Part shown: positions 30,935-44,921 of the stretch, piece after piece
How positions within the stretch are numbered: the stretch's first letter is position 1
Layout of the letters: every line of letters starts with the position of its first letter
Made by a program: the position numbers and the translations under genes
The notes under the pieces: generated by a model
The model's database searches: none
Told to the model about the DNA's origin: nothing
What the model saw: only the letters and a program-made list of their open reading frames with translations
Source: Geminicoccaceae bacterium
Lineage (GTDB): Bacteria > Pseudomonadota > Alphaproteobacteria > Geminicoccales > Geminicoccaceae
DNA length: 60,250 nt
NCBI GenBank assembly: GCA_025062095.1
Contig: JANXAZ010000020.1
Coordinates: 1-60,250, forward strand
Reading direction: 5' to 3'

Positions 30935-32242
30935 TCAGACGAGAAGCCCCATCGGGTCTTCGCAATAGGCCTTGAAGGCCTCGAGGAACCGCGCCCCCAC
31001 CGCACCGTCGACGACTCGGTGATCGGTGGAAAGCGTCGCGGTCATGAGCGTGCGCACGACGATCGCGTCCTCGCGCACCACCGGGCGTTTCTCGGCCGCG
31101 CCGACGGCGAGGATGCAGGCTTGCGGCGGATTGATGATCGCGGCGAATTCGCGGATCCCGTACATGCCGAGGTTCGAGATCGTGAAGCCGCCGCCTTGGT
31201 ATTCTTCGGGTGCGAGCTTGCGGGCGCGCGCGCGCGCGGCGAGGTCTTTCATCTCCGCCGAGATCACCGAGAGCGTCTTCTGGTCCGCCTTGCGGATCAC
31301 GGGGGTGACGAGCCCGCCTTCGATCGCCACCGCGACCGCGATATCGACGTCCTTGTAGCGCAGGATCTTGTCCCCGGCGAAGCTCGCGTTGCACTCCGGC
31401 ACCCGGCGCAGGGCGAGCGCCACCGCCTTGATCAGGAAATCGTTGACCGAGAGCTTGTAATCGACGTTGGGACGCGCATTGAGCTTGGCGCGCAGATCCA
31501 GAAGCGCATCGAGCTCGACGTCGATCGTGAGATAAAAATGTGGAACGGTCTGTTTGGCTTCGAGGAGCCGCCGCGCGATCGTCTTGCGCATTGAATCGAG
31601 CCGGATCTCCTCGAAGGCGACCCCGGGCGGCGGGGCGATCACCGCCGGCGCCGCCGGCGGGACGACTTCGACCGCCGCGACCGCGGGGGCGGGCGGCGGC
31701 GCGGCGGCCGGGGCAGCCGGAGCCGCCGCCGCGCGGGCGGCGAGCGCCGCTTCGACGTCCGCCTTCACGATCCGCCCGTGCGGCCCGGTGCCGCGGATCG
31801 TCGCGAGATCGAGCCCGGCCTGGGCCGCCATCCGGCGCGCGAGCGGGCTCGCGAAGATCCGCCCGGCGCGCGGCTCGCTCGGCGCCGGGGCGGGCGCGGC
31901 GGCCGGGGCGGGCGCGGCCGCCGCGGCGGCAGCGGCTTCGGGGGCGCGCGCTTCTCCGTTCCCGCGCGCTGCGGGGACCACGAGCGCGCTCGCGTCTTCG
32001 CCTTCTTGGACGAGGAGCGCGATGGGGGTGTTGACCTTCACCCCTTCCGTGCCCTCGGGCACGAGGATCTTGCCGAGGATGCCCTCGTCGACCGCCTCGA
32101 CCTCCATGGTCGCCTTGTCGGTCTCGATCTCGGCGACGACCTCGCCCGCCTTGACCGGATCGCCCTCTTTCTTGAGCCAGCGCGCGAGCGTCCCCTCGGT
32201 CATGGTCGGCGAGAGCGCCGGCATGAGGATCGGCGTCGGCAC
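30935..32242 (-). CDS. pdhC: Pyruvate dehydrogenase E2, dihydrolipoamide acetyltransferase
   Basis: A 435-residue E2. An N-terminal lipoyl domain has Lys43 in [17 protein letters not shown], then an Ala/Pro linker, a peripheral-subunit-binding domain ([29 protein letters not shown]), a second Ala/Pro linker, and the catalytic domain ending with the active-site [10 protein letters not shown]. It transfers the acetyl group to CoA and forms the complex core. The start is GTG (32240-32242), nine bases after AAGGAGG. It lies 33 bp after pdhB. No lpd (E3) follows, unlike in most relatives. Confidence 0.97.
   Translation of the reverse strand: MPTPILMPALSPTMTEGTLARWLKKEGDPVKAGEVVAEIETDKATMEVEAVDEGILGKILVPEGTEGVKVNTPIALLVQEGEDASALVVPAARGNGEARAPEAAAAAAAAPAPAAAPAPAPSEPRAGRIFASPLARRMAAQAGLDLATIRGTGPHGRIVKADVEAALAARAAAAPAAPAAAPPPAPAVAAVEVVPPAAPAVIAPPPGVAFEEIRLDSMRKTIARRLLEAKQTVPHFYLTIDVELDALLDLRAKLNARPNVDYKLSVNDFLIKAVALALRRVPECNASFAGDKILRYKDVDIAVAVAIEGGLVTPVIRKADQKTLSVISAEMKDLAARARARKLAPEEYQGGGFTISNLGMYGIREFAAIINPPQACILAVGAAEKRPVVREDAIVVRTLMTATLSTDHRVVDGAVGARFLEAFKAYCEDPMGLLV
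32080..32227 (-). repeat. Lipoyl-domain coding duplication, copy in pdhC
   Basis: This 148-bp stretch aligns without gaps to 33475-33622 in pdhB. Two blocks are identical, 32080-32136 with 33475-33531 (57 bp) and 32169-32227 with 33564-33622 (59 bp); the 32 bp between them carry seven mismatches by hand alignment. The identity includes third codon positions, so it exceeds what protein conservation alone would need. Confidence 0.9.
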
Positions 32243-32275
32243 GGTACGCGGCCTCCTTTCGTTCGAGCGCGCGGT

Positions 32276-33637
32276 TCAGATGCGGCGGGCGACGAGCGCT
32301 TCCGCCGCCGCCGCGATGTCCTCGACCTGGGGCAGAGCCAGGCGCTCGAGGTTGGCGGCATAAGGCATGGGCACGTCTTTGCCGGTCACCCGCACCACCG
32401 GTGCATCGAGCCAATCGAAGGCGTGCTCCATCACGAGCGCGGCGAGTTCGGCGCCGATGCCGCAGACCGGCCAGCCCTCCTCGACCGACAGCAGCCGGTT
32501 CGTGCGCTTGACCGATTCGACCACCGTCTCGACGTCCAGCGGCCGCAGCGTGCGCAGATCGACGACTTCCGCCTCGATGCCCTTGGCGGCGAGCCGCTCC
32601 GCCGCTTCGAGCGCCTTGCCGACCATGATCGAGAAGGCGGTGATCGTGAGGTCGCGGCCTCTGCGCAGGATCTTGGCGCGGCCGATCGGCACGAGGAGAT
32701 CGGGGACGTCGGGGACCTCGAAGCTCTTCCCGTAGAGTACCTCGTTCTCGAGGAAGACGACCGGGTTGGGATCGCGGATCGCGGCTTTGAGCAGGCCCTT
32801 GGCGTCGGCGGCGGAATAGGGCGCCACGACCTTGAGCCCGGGGCAGTGCGCGTACCAGGAGCTGTATTCCTGGCTGTGCTGGGCGGCGACGCGGGCCGCG
32901 GCTCCGTTGGGCCCGCGGAAGACGATCGGGCAGTTCATCTGGCCGCCCGACATGTACAGCGTCTTGGCCGCGGAGTTGATGATGTGGTCGATCGCCTGCA
33001 TGGCGAAGTTCCACGTCATGAACTCGACGATCGGCCTCAGGCCGGCCATCGCCGCGCCCACCCCCAGTCCGGTGAAACCGTACTCGGTGATCGGGGTGTC
33101 GATCACCCGCTCGGGGCCGAACTCGTCGAGGAGGCCCTGGCTCACCTTGTAAGCACCCTGGTAATAGCCGACCTCCTCGCCCATCAAGAAGACGGTCGGA
33201 TCGCGCCGCATCTCCTCCGCCATGGCGTCGCGCAGCGCCTCGCGCACGGTGAGCTTGACCGTCTTCGCCCCCGCCCAGCTCTCCTCCAGGGGTTCGATCG
33301 GGCGCAGCACGCGCGGGGCGGCGGGAGCCGCGGGCCGCGCGGCCTCCGCGCCGCGCGGCGGGGGCGGAGCAGCGGCCGCGGCCGGCGGGCTTTCGCCCTC
33401 GGCCACGATCAGCGCGATCGGCGTGTTGACCTTGACCCCTTCGGTTCCTTCCGGGACCAGGATCTCGGCGATCGTGCCCTCGTCGACCGCCTCGACCTCC
33501 ATGGTCGCCTTGTCGGTCTCGATCTCGGCGATGACCTCGCCCGGCTTGACCCGATCTCCCGGCTTCTTGAGCCAGCGCGCGAGCGTCCCCTCGGTCATGG
33601 TCGGCGAGAGCGCCGGCATGAGAACGGGTGTGGGCAT
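32276..33637 (-). CDS. pdhB: Pyruvate dehydrogenase E1 beta subunit with N-terminal lipoyl domain
   Basis: A 453-residue protein. Residues 1-80 form a lipoyl domain with Lys43 ([17 protein letters not shown]), then an Ala/Pro linker to about 115, then the transketolase-like E1-beta ([57 protein letters not shown]). With PdhA it decarboxylates pyruvate. The lipoyl domain on E1-beta is a known alphaproteobacterial feature. ATG 33635-33637 follows GGGAGGG. It sits in the pdhA-pdhB-pdhC operon. The lipoyl-coding DNA is almost identical to that of pdhC. Confidence 0.97.
   Translation of the reverse strand: MPTPVLMPALSPTMTEGTLARWLKKPGDRVKPGEVIAEIETDKATMEVEAVDEGTIAEILVPEGTEGVKVNTPIALIVAEGESPPAAAAAPPPPRGAEAARPAAPAAPRVLRPIEPLEESWAGAKTVKLTVREALRDAMAEEMRRDPTVFLMGEEVGYYQGAYKVSQGLLDEFGPERVIDTPITEYGFTGLGVGAAMAGLRPIVEFMTWNFAMQAIDHIINSAAKTLYMSGGQMNCPIVFRGPNGAAARVAAQHSQEYSSWYAHCPGLKVVAPYSAADAKGLLKAAIRDPNPVVFLENEVLYGKSFEVPDVPDLLVPIGRAKILRRGRDLTITAFSIMVGKALEAAERLAAKGIEAEVVDLRTLRPLDVETVVESVKRTNRLLSVEEGWPVCGIGAELAALVMEHAFDWLDAPVVRVTGKDVPMPYAANLERLALPQVEDIAAAAEALVARRI
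33475..33622 (-). repeat. Lipoyl-domain coding duplication, copy in pdhB
   Basis: This is the partner of 32080-32227 in pdhC, equal in length and about 95 percent identical by hand count (141 of 148). The divergence is confined to the central 32 bp. The two copies are direct repeats about 1.4 kb apart, so recombination between them could delete most of the intervening pdhB. Confidence 0.9.
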
Positions 33638-33706
33638 CCCTTCCCTCCCAGCTTCGCCCCGAGGTCGCACCGGCGCGCGAAGGGCCGCCCGCGCGCGGCG
33701 CCGGCC

Positions 33707-34744
33707 TCAGGCTTCGACGAGAACGTCGGTGTAGAGTTCGGACGGATCCGGTTCCGGGCTGTCCTGCGCGAAGCGCGCCGCCTCGTTGCAGATGTCGCGG
33801 ATTTCTTTGTCGATTTCCTTGAAGCGCGCCTCGTCGGCGATGCCTTCGGCGATCATGAGCGCCTTGAGCTTGTCGATCGGATCGTGGCGCTCGCGCATCT
33901 CCTGCACTTCTTCTTTGGTGCGGTATTTGCCCGGATCGGACATGGAGTGACCGCGGTAGCGATAGGTGAGGGCCTCGAGCACGAAGGGCCCGTTGCCCTC
34001 GCGCACGTATTTCACCGCCTCGATGGCCTTCTCGCGCACCGCGAGCACGTCCATCCCGTCCACCTGCGCGCCCGGGATGCCGAAGGCGAGGCCGCGCTGG
34101 TAGAGTTCGCGGGTGGAGGCGTGCCGCTCCGTGGAGGTGCCCATGGCGTAGCGGTTGTTCTCGATGACGTAGAGCACGGGCAGCTTCCACAGGGCGGCCA
34201 TGTTGAAGGACTCGTAGACCTGCCCCTGGTTGGCGGCGCCGTCGCCGAAATAGGTCACGCAGATCCCGCCGTCTTTCTTGTACTTGTGCGCGAAGGCGAT
34301 CCCCGTGCCGAGCGCGACCTGGGCGCCGACGATGCCGTGCCCGCCGTAAAAGCGCACCTCCTTGGCGAACATGTGCATCGAGCCGCCCTTGCCTTTGGAA
34401 TAGCCCGTCACCCGTCCGGCGAGCTCGGCCATCACCCGGCGCGGATCCATCCCGCACACGAGCATGTGGCCGTGGTCGCGGTAGCCGGTGATCACCGAGT
34501 CCTTCTCGGTGAGCGCGTGTTGGATGCCGACCGCGACCGCCTCCTGGCCGATGTAGAGGTGACAGAAGCCGCCGATGAGCCCCATGCCGTAGAGCTGACC
34601 CGCCTTCTCCTCGAAGCGGCGGATCAAGAGCATCTCGCGATAGAGCTTGAAGAGTTCCTCGGCCGGGGGAACGACCGGCTTGGGTTCGATCACTTCCACC
34701 GCGACGGTTCCGGCCGTCCTGGCCGCCCGTACACCGCTCGCCAT
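33707..34744 (-). CDS. pdhA: Pyruvate dehydrogenase E1 alpha subunit
   Basis: A 345-residue E1-alpha. The thiamine diphosphate site is [50 protein letters not shown] and [16 protein letters not shown], which contains the phosphorylation-loop-like region, are typical. It uses pyruvate and thiamine diphosphate to load acetyl groups onto E2. ATG 34742-34744 follows GGGAGGTG. It is the first pdh gene, 97 bp after ftsB; that gap may contain a promoter. Confidence 0.97.
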   Translation of the reverse strand: MASGVRAARTAGTVAVEVIEPKPVVPPAEELFKLYREMLLIRRFEEKAGQLYGMGLIGGFCHLYIGQEAVAVGIQHALTEKDSVITGYRDHGHMLVCGMDPRRVMAELAGRVTGYSKGKGGSMHMFAKEVRFYGGHGIVGAQVALGTGIAFAHKYKKDGGICVTYFGDGAANQGQVYESFNMAALWKLPVLYVIENNRYAMGTSTERHASTRELYQRGLAFGIPGAQVDGMDVLAVREKAIEAVKYVREGNGPFVLEALTYRYRGHSMSDPGKYRTKEEVQEMRERHDPIDKLKALMIAEGIADEARFKEIDKEIRDICNEAARFAQDSPEPDPSELYTDVLVEA

Positions 34745-34841
34745 CCTCGGGCACCTCCCGCGCGCCGTCGCCGCATGCGGCCGCGGCGATCGCTCGCCTC
34801 AATCTACACGAGCCGCGCCCGGCGAACCAGCGCCGCCGGCT

Positions 34842-38942
<4,101 letters not shown>

Positions 38943-38964
38943 GCCCGCCCTTCCCGCGACCGGT

Positions 38965-39270
38965 TCACTGCGCCACCGGCGGGGTCGGCACCGCCGGCGC
39001 GCTCGGCGCGGCGGGCGGCACGTCGAGGATCGAAGTCGGTTTGCCGGTGTTCCCGGAGAGAATGGCGAGGATGATGCTCGTCGCCATGAAGCAGGCGGCG
39101 AGGATCGCGGTCGTGCGCGTCAACAGGTTGGCGGTGCCCCGCGTGGTCATGAGCCCGCCCATGGTGCCCGTGCCCAGGCCGAGCCCGCCCCCTTCGCTGC
39201 GCTGCAAGAGCACCACGCCCACGAGCGCTATCGCGATCATGACGTGGATCACGAGCACCACGGTCGCCAT
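38965..39270 (-). CDS. secG: Preprotein translocase subunit SecG
   Basis: A 101-residue membrane protein with two hydrophobic segments (about 3-22 and 55-73) and the family signature [13 protein letters not shown] between them, followed by [16 protein letters not shown]. It is an accessory part of the SecYEG channel. The C-terminus is rich in Ala and Pro, as in other Alphaproteobacteria. It lies between tpiA and pyrG, the common order. Confidence 0.94.
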   Translation of the reverse strand: MATVVLVIHVMIAIALVGVVLLQRSEGGGLGLGTGTMGGLMTTRGTANLLTRTTAILAACFMATSIILAILSGNTGKPTSILDVPPAAPSAPAVPTPPVAQ

Positions 39271-39304
39271 CGTCGTCCGGTCCGAGCGCGTCTCGGAGCG
39301 GGGC

Positions 39305-40057
39305 TCAGGCCCCGCCCCCCGCCTGATAGATGCTCCAGAATGCGCGCGCGTCCAGGCTCGCCCCGCCCACGAGCACGCCGTCGACCCCCTCGGTCGCCAT
39401 GATCTCGGCGGCGTTCTCGGGCTTCACCGAGCCCCCGTAGAGGATCGGGACCTCTTCGCCCCCGACCACACACCTTTTGAGCATGGAGCGCAAGGCGGCG
39501 TGCGTCGAGCCGATGTCCTGCGCGGTGGGCGTGCGCCCGGTGCCGATCGCCCAGACGGGCTCGTAGGCCACCACGAGCCCTTCCGGCCCGATCCCCGGGG
39601 GCAGGCTGCCCTCGAGCTGGGCCCGGAGGCGCTCCTCGCATTTTCCGGCGAGCCGTTCCTCTTCGGTTTCGCCCACGCAGAGCACCACGAGCAGGCCCGC
39701 GGCGCGCGCCGCCTGCAGCTTGGCGCGGACGAGGGCGTCCGTCTCCCCGAGCCCGTGCCGGCGCTCGGAATGACCGAGGATCACCGCCCGCGCCCCGGCG
39801 TCGACGAGCATGGGCGCGGAAACACAGCCGGTGAAGGCCCCGAAGGCCCGCTCGTGACAGTCCTGCCCGCCCACGAGGATCGCGGTCTCGCGCACGCGTT
39901 GCGCCACCGCGTGGAGGATGGTGAAGGGCGGGAAGATCCCGAGCGTGCCCGAAAGGCGCACCGCCCGCTCGGCCAGGGCCCCGGCCAGGGCGAGCCCCTC
40001 GGCCCGCAGCCCGTTCATCTTCCAATTGCCGAACACGATCGGCCGATCGAGCCGCAT
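39305..40057 (-). CDS. tpiA: Triosephosphate isomerase
   Basis: A 250-residue glycolytic enzyme. FGNWKMN at the N-terminus, the catalytic His in ILGHSERR, the catalytic Glu in AYEPVWAIGTGRTP, and LYGGSVKPENAAEI and VDGVLVGGASLD are visible. ATG 40055-40057 was chosen because it places FGNWKMN near residue 9; an upstream Met at 40096 would add a non-conserved extension. It is divergent from ppiD, with 165 bp between them for two promoters, and heads the minus-strand housekeeping block. Confidence 0.97.
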   Translation of the reverse strand: MRLDRPIVFGNWKMNGLRAEGLALAGALAERAVRLSGTLGIFPPFTILHAVAQRVRETAILVGGQDCHERAFGAFTGCVSAPMLVDAGARAVILGHSERRHGLGETDALVRAKLQAARAAGLLVVLCVGETEEERLAGKCEERLRAQLEGSLPPGIGPEGLVVAYEPVWAIGTGRTPTAQDIGSTHAALRSMLKRCVVGGEEVPILYGGSVKPENAAEIMATEGVDGVLVGGASLDARAFWSIYQAGGGA

Positions 40058-40222
40058 CTTTTCCGCCCGCCACGCGCCACGCGGGCGAGCTAGCACAGGG
40101 CGCCGGCGCTTTGAAGGCTCGCCGCCGCGGCCGCAGCGCCGCAGCGCTCCGGCGGCGGTTGCGGTCCCGCCCGCGGATCATCTAAGTGGACCCGTCCGAA
40201 CCTTGCGGGAACGGGCTCCTCG

Positions 40223-42109
40223 ATGCTCGACGCGATGCGCCGCTACGCCACCAGCTGGGTGGTCAAGGCTTTTCTTTTGCTTCTCGTCGCGAGCTTCGCG
40301 ATCTGGGGCATCGGCGACGTCTTCGTGCGCGGCGCCCCGAGCGAGGTGGTGGCGGAAGTGGGAGGCACCGAGATCCGCCCCGAACAGCTCGTGCGCGAGG
40401 CCGAGCGCGGCTTCCGGACCCTGCGCGAGCAACTCGGCGGCGAGCTCGAGCGCAGCCCGCAGGTCGTCGAGGGCCTCCTGCGCCGCTCCCTCGACCGGCT
40501 CGTCGCGCGGCGCCTGGTCGAGCTCCACGCCCGCGAGCTCGGGATCGAGGTCGATCCGGGCACGCTCGCGCGCATCGTCCGCGAGCAACCGGCCTTCCAG
40601 GGACCCGAGGGCTTCGATCGCCAGCGCTTCGCGTGGGTCCTGCGCGAGCTCGGCCTGAGCGAGGCGGAATACACCGAACAGCTCGCGGGCGAGGTCTTGC
40701 GCGCGCGCCTGGTCGAGGCGGCGAGCGGGGCGGTGCGCGCGCCCGGGGAGCTCGCGCGCACGCTCGCGCGCCACCGCGAGGAGCGCCGGCGCGGCCGCGC
40801 ACTCCTCGTCCCGGTCGCCGGCGTCGAGGTCCCCGAGCCCGACGACGCCACCCTCGAAGCCTGGCTCGAAGAGAACCGCGCGGCGTTCACCGTACCCGAG
40901 CTGCGCAGCGTCGAGCTCGTGATCCTCGCCGCCGAGGATCTCGCCGAGGAGTACGCCCCTTCCGAAGAGGAGCTCGCGGCCGAATACGAACGTCGGCGCT
41001 CGGCGTACACCACCCCCGAGCAGCGCAGCGGGAGCCAGCTCCTGGCCAAAGACCGTGCGGTTCTCGAGGAAGCCGCGCGGCGCGCGGCGCGCGGCGAGAG
41101 CTTTCAGGAGATCGCGCGCGCGCTCGAAGCCGAAGGCGTGTCCTTCGCGACCCTGGGACCGGCGGAACGCGGCGTCCTGCCGGAGGAGATCGACCGGCTG
41201 CTGTTCTCTCTCGCTCCGGGAGAGACGGGCGGGCCGGTGGAGAGCCTCTTCGGCTGGCATCTCTTGCGCCTCGAGCGGATCGAGCCGGAACGCGTGCGTC
41301 CGTTCGCCGAGGTCCGCGCGGAGCTGCGACGCGAGCTCGGCCGGCGCCGGGCGGCCGACCGCCTGCCCGAGCTCGCCGATCGCCTCGACGACGCCCTCGC
41401 CGCCGGCGAAAGCCTCGAAGAGGCGGCGCGCCGGCTGGGCGCGCGCCACTTCCGGCTCGCCGCGGTGGACGCCGAGGGCCGCGACGGCCGCGGGGTCCCC
41501 GTGCGCGAGCCGGCGCTCTCCAAGGAGATGCTCGCCGAGATCTTCCGCCTGCGCGCGCAAGAGACTTCCCTCGTCGTGCACGGCAAGGACGACCGCTATT
41601 TCGTCGTCCGGGTCGAGAGCATCGCGCCCGCGCGCGCGCAGACGCTTTCCGAGGTGCGCGCCGCCGCCGCGATCGGCTGGAAGCTCGCCGAGCAGCGCAG
41701 GCGCACCCGCGAGCGGGCGCGCTCGCTCCTCGCCCGCGCGCAGGCCGGGGAGTCGCTGTTCGATCTCGCGCGCGAGGGCGGCGGGCTCGAGCTGCACCAC
41801 ATCGGCCCCTTCCGCCGCGGCGACGTCCACGAGCGGCTCGGCGGCGAGGTGGTGCGGGCGCTCTTCGCCGCGCCGGCGGGCCGGCCGGCGCCCGAGCCCG
41901 CACCCGCCCCGCAGGGCTTCGCGATCGTGGTCGCCGACGAGATCCTGCCGGCTCCGGAAGGCGGCGATCCGGGGCCGATCGCCGAGGAGCTGCGCGACGC
42001 TCTCCTCGATGCCCTGCTCGCGGGCTACGAGCGGGCCCTCGAGAAACGTTATCCGGTCACCCGCGACGGGCGCGTGTTCGCGCGCCTGGTCGAGCAGATG
42101 GGACGCTGA
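40223..42109 (+). CDS. ppiD: PpiD-like membrane-anchored peptidyl-prolyl isomerase
   Basis: A 628-residue protein with one N-terminal membrane helix (about 14-32, VVKAFLLLLVASFAIWGIGD), a SurA-N-like chaperone region, a central parvulin-type domain (around 262-370, ending LFSLAPGETGGPVESLFGWHLLRLE) and a long C-terminal region. It assists folding of exported proteins at the periplasmic face. The start region MLDAMRRYATSWVVK is typical. It is followed after 5 bp by trpE, a linkage known in Rhodospirillales. Isomerase activity of PpiD proteins is often weak. Confidence 0.92.
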   Translation: MLDAMRRYATSWVVKAFLLLLVASFAIWGIGDVFVRGAPSEVVAEVGGTEIRPEQLVREAERGFRTLREQLGGELERSPQVVEGLLRRSLDRLVARRLVELHARELGIEVDPGTLARIVREQPAFQGPEGFDRQRFAWVLRELGLSEAEYTEQLAGEVLRARLVEAASGAVRAPGELARTLARHREERRRGRALLVPVAGVEVPEPDDATLEAWLEENRAAFTVPELRSVELVILAAEDLAEEYAPSEEELAAEYERRRSAYTTPEQRSGSQLLAKDRAVLEEAARRAARGESFQEIARALEAEGVSFATLGPAERGVLPEEIDRLLFSLAPGETGGPVESLFGWHLLRLERIEPERVRPFAEVRAELRRELGRRRAADRLPELADRLDDALAAGESLEEAARRLGARHFRLAAVDAEGRDGRGVPVREPALSKEMLAEIFRLRAQETSLVVHGKDDRYFVVRVESIAPARAQTLSEVRAAAAIGWKLAEQRRRTRERARSLLARAQAGESLFDLAREGGGLELHHIGPFRRGDVHERLGGEVVRALFAAPAGRPAPEPAPAPQGFAIVVADEILPAPEGGDPGPIAEELRDALLDALLAGYERALEKRYPVTRDGRVFARLVEQMGR

Positions 42110-42114
42110 GATCC

Positions 42115-43617
42115 GTGCTCGCCGAACCCGATCGCGCCAGCTTCGTCCGAGAGTACGAGGCCGGGCGGCCGCAGGTGGTGTGGACGAGCCTCGTCGCCGA
42201 CCTCGAGACGCCGGTTTCGGCTCTGCTCAAGCTCGCCGACGGCCGGCCGTGGAGCTTCTTGCTGGAGAGCGTGGAGGGCGGAGCGATCCGCGGCCGCTAT
42301 TCGATCATCGGCCTCAAGCCCGATCTGGTCTGGCGCTGTCGGGGCGAGCGGGCGGAGATCAACCGTCGCGCGCGCATCGATCGCGAGGCCTTCGTCCCGG
42401 AACCTCTGCCCGCCCTCGCCTCCTTGCGCGCGCTCATCCGGGAGAGCCGCATCCCCATGCCCCCCGGGCTGCCGCCGCCGGCGGCCGGCCTGTTCGGCTA
42501 CATGGCCTACGACATGGTCCGGCTGATGGAGCGGCTGCCCGCGATCGCGCCCGACCCTCTGGGCCTGCCCGATGCGATCTTCGTGCGCCCGACGATCGTC
42601 GCGGTGTTCGACAATCTCGCCGATCAGGTCACCCTCGTGACCCCGGTCTGGCCCACGGAAGGGCTCTCCGCCGCGCGCGCTTGGGATCTCGCGCAGGAAC
42701 GGCTGTTCGAGGCGGTGGAGGATTTCGACCGCGGCATCCGCCACGAGCCGCCGCGCCGCGACGTCGTCCCGGTCGAGCCTCAGCCGATGATGTCGCGCGA
42801 GGCGTTCGAGGCGATGGTGCGGCGCTGCAAGGAGTACATCGCCGCGGGCGACGCCTTCCAGATCGTGATCTCGCAGCGCTTCACCGTGCCGTTTTCGCTT
42901 CCGCCCCTGGCGCTCTATCGCGCGCTCCGGCGGCTCAACCCCTCGCCCTTTCTCTTTTTCTTGGACTTCGGCGCCTTCGCCCTCGTGGGCTCGAGCCCCG
43001 AGATCCTCGTCCGTTTGCGCGACGGCAAGGTCACGATCCGCCCTTTGGCGGGCACGCGCCGCCGCGGTGCCACGCGCGAGGAAGACGAGGCGCTCGCCGC
43101 CGAGATGCTCGCCGATCCCAAAGAGCGCGCCGAGCACCTCATGCTCCTCGATCTCGGCCGCAACGACGTGGGGCGGGTGGCGCAGGTCGGCACAGTGCGC
43201 GTGACCGAGAAGATGGTGGTCGAGCGCTACAGCCACGTCATGCACATCTCCTCCAACGTCGAAGGCCTGTTGCGCCCCGATCTCGAAGCGCTCGATGCGC
43301 TCGTCGCCGGCTTTCCCGCCGGCACGGTGAGCGGTGCGCCGAAGGTGCGGGCGATGGAGATCATCGAGGAGCTGGAGCCGGTCCGGCGCAGCTTCTATGC
43401 CGGCACGATCGGCTATTTCGCGGCCGACGGCTCGATGGACACCTGCATCGGGCTCAGGACCGCGCTGGTCAAGGACGGCGCGATGATCGTCCAGGCCGGA
43501 GCCGGCATCGTCCACGACAGCGACCCGGCGGCCGAATATCAAGAGACTCTCAACAAGGCCCGCGCCCTCGTGCGCGCCGCCGAAGAAGCGGTGCGCTTCG
43601 CCACCCGCGGACGCTGA
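42115..43617 (+). CDS. trpE: Anthranilate synthase component I
   Basis: A 500-residue chorismate-using enzyme, first of tryptophan synthesis. The LLES motif at 49-52, which in characterised enzymes takes part in tryptophan feedback, is present. The catalytic core has AYDMVRLMERLP, FVRPTIVAVFDN, PLAGTRRRGATREEDEALA, DLGRNDVGRVA and TVSGAPKVRAMEII. It needs TrpG for glutamine use, but no trpG, trpD or trpC follows, unlike in many relatives. The start is GTG 42115-42117, 5 bp after ppiD. Confidence 0.95.
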   Translation: MLAEPDRASFVREYEAGRPQVVWTSLVADLETPVSALLKLADGRPWSFLLESVEGGAIRGRYSIIGLKPDLVWRCRGERAEINRRARIDREAFVPEPLPALASLRALIRESRIPMPPGLPPPAAGLFGYMAYDMVRLMERLPAIAPDPLGLPDAIFVRPTIVAVFDNLADQVTLVTPVWPTEGLSAARAWDLAQERLFEAVEDFDRGIRHEPPRRDVVPVEPQPMMSREAFEAMVRRCKEYIAAGDAFQIVISQRFTVPFSLPPLALYRALRRLNPSPFLFFLDFGAFALVGSSPEILVRLRDGKVTIRPLAGTRRRGATREEDEALAAEMLADPKERAEHLMLLDLGRNDVGRVAQVGTVRVTEKMVVERYSHVMHISSNVEGLLRPDLEALDALVAGFPAGTVSGAPKVRAMEIIEELEPVRRSFYAGTIGYFAADGSMDTCIGLRTALVKDGAMIVQAGAGIVHDSDPAAEYQETLNKARALVRAAEEAVRFATRGR

Positions 43618-43686
43618 AGCGCGCGACCTTGTGCCGCCGCCGGAGGGCTCTATCGTTGCGCGCGCAGCTCGGGGGAGATCTCGCAG

Positions 43687-44904
43687 GTGCGCTCGCTTCG
43701 CCTCCCGCTCGTGCTCGCCTCGTGTTCGGCGCTCGCGCTCGGAGCGGCGCTCGACCGCCCGGTCCGCGCACAGACCCCGTCCGCTCCGTCCCCGGCCGAG
43801 GTCGAAGCGCTTCTCGAGCGGATGCAACAGCAGCTGGAGCGGTTGAGCGAAGCCGCGGCCGAGCGCGATCGGGCGCTCGAGTTCCTCGAAAAACAGATCG
43901 AGGCGGCGACCGGACGCCTCGCCGCCACCGGACAGACCGCGGAGAGCCTGAAATCGAGCAAAGCCGAACTCGAAACCCGTCTCGAGACGCTCGCCAGCGA
44001 CCGCGCGCAGCTGCAGGCGCGGCTGCAGAGCCTCGAGGACGAGCGCGCGCGGACGATCGCGGATCTCACCGCGCGGCTCGAGCGACTCGCCGCGCAGTTG
44101 AGCGGGGTCGAGGCCGAGAGAGCCGGCCTGGGCGAACGGCTCGCCGTGCTCGAGCGGGAGCGGGAGAGCGAGCGGGCGCGCACGGCGGCGCTCGCGCGCG
44201 AGCTCGAGGCGCGCGAGGCGCGCATCCGCGAGCTCGAGGCGCGGCTGGGCGAACGCGAGAGCGAGCTCGGCCTGACCCGGGCCGAGGTCGAGCGGCTCAA
44301 CCGCGTGCTCGGCGCGACCACCGATCAGCTGCGCCGGGTCGCCGCCGCGCTCGAACGCTCGGAAGCCGAAGTCGACCGTCAGAAACTCCTGATCGACGAG
44401 CTCGGGGCGCGTCTGAACGCGGCGCTCCTGCAGCGCGTCGAGCAGCTCGAAGAGTACCGCAGCGAGTTCTTCGGGCGGCTCCGGCGGATCCTCGGCGATC
44501 GACCGGAAGTCGTGATCGTCGGCGACCGCTTCGTGTTCCAAGCGGAAGTCCTCTTTCCCTCGGGATCGGCGCGGCTGCAGCCGGAAGGGGAGGCGCAGCT
44601 GCGCCGGCTGGCCGCCACGCTGCGCGAGGTGGCGGCGCGGATCCCGCGCGACATCGACTGGGTGCTCCGGGTCGACGGCCACACCGACCGCCGACCGGTG
44701 GGCCCCGGTTCGCCCTTCCGCTCGAACTGGGAGCTCTCCACCGCCCGGGCGATCTCGGTGGTCGAATTCCTGATCCGCGAGGGCATTCCGCCCGAACGCC
44801 TGGTCGCCGCCGGCTTCGGCGAGTTCCGCCCCCTCGATCCCGCCGACACCGAGCTCGCCTGGCGGCGCAACCGGCGGATCGAGTTCAAGCTCACCGAGCG
44901 GTGA
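43687..44904 (+). CDS. Exported coiled-coil protein with C-terminal OmpA domain (shorter paralogue)
   Basis: A 405-residue protein. An N-terminal signal peptide (RLPLVLASCSALALGAA, about 5-28) is followed by a long predicted coiled coil (roughly 40-260) and an OmpA/MotB-type peptidoglycan-binding domain (about 275-405) with DGHTDRRPVG, SNWELSTARAISVVEFLI, GIPPERLVAAGFGE and RRNRRIEFKL. It probably sits in the periplasm and binds the cell wall. The start is GTG 43687. A longer paralogue lies at 45960-48164 with a nucleoside hydrolase between them. The specific role is unknown. Confidence 0.88.
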   Translation: MRSLRLPLVLASCSALALGAALDRPVRAQTPSAPSPAEVEALLERMQQQLERLSEAAAERDRALEFLEKQIEAATGRLAATGQTAESLKSSKAELETRLETLASDRAQLQARLQSLEDERARTIADLTARLERLAAQLSGVEAERAGLGERLAVLERERESERARTAALARELEAREARIRELEARLGERESELGLTRAEVERLNRVLGATTDQLRRVAAALERSEAEVDRQKLLIDELGARLNAALLQRVEQLEEYRSEFFGRLRRILGDRPEVVIVGDRFVFQAEVLFPSGSARLQPEGEAQLRRLAATLREVAARIPRDIDWVLRVDGHTDRRPVGPGSPFRSNWELSTARAISVVEFLIREGIPPERLVAAGFGEFRPLDPADTELAWRRNRRIEFKLTER

Positions 44905-44921
44905 GGGCGGCGCGACCGGCG

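Noticed and set aside
27981-34802. A minus-strand frame open for 2273 codons
   Set aside because: Only its last 480 codons (xseA) are a real protein. The rest is an out-of-frame reading of asd and pdhA-C, which have full-length conserved products in their own frames.
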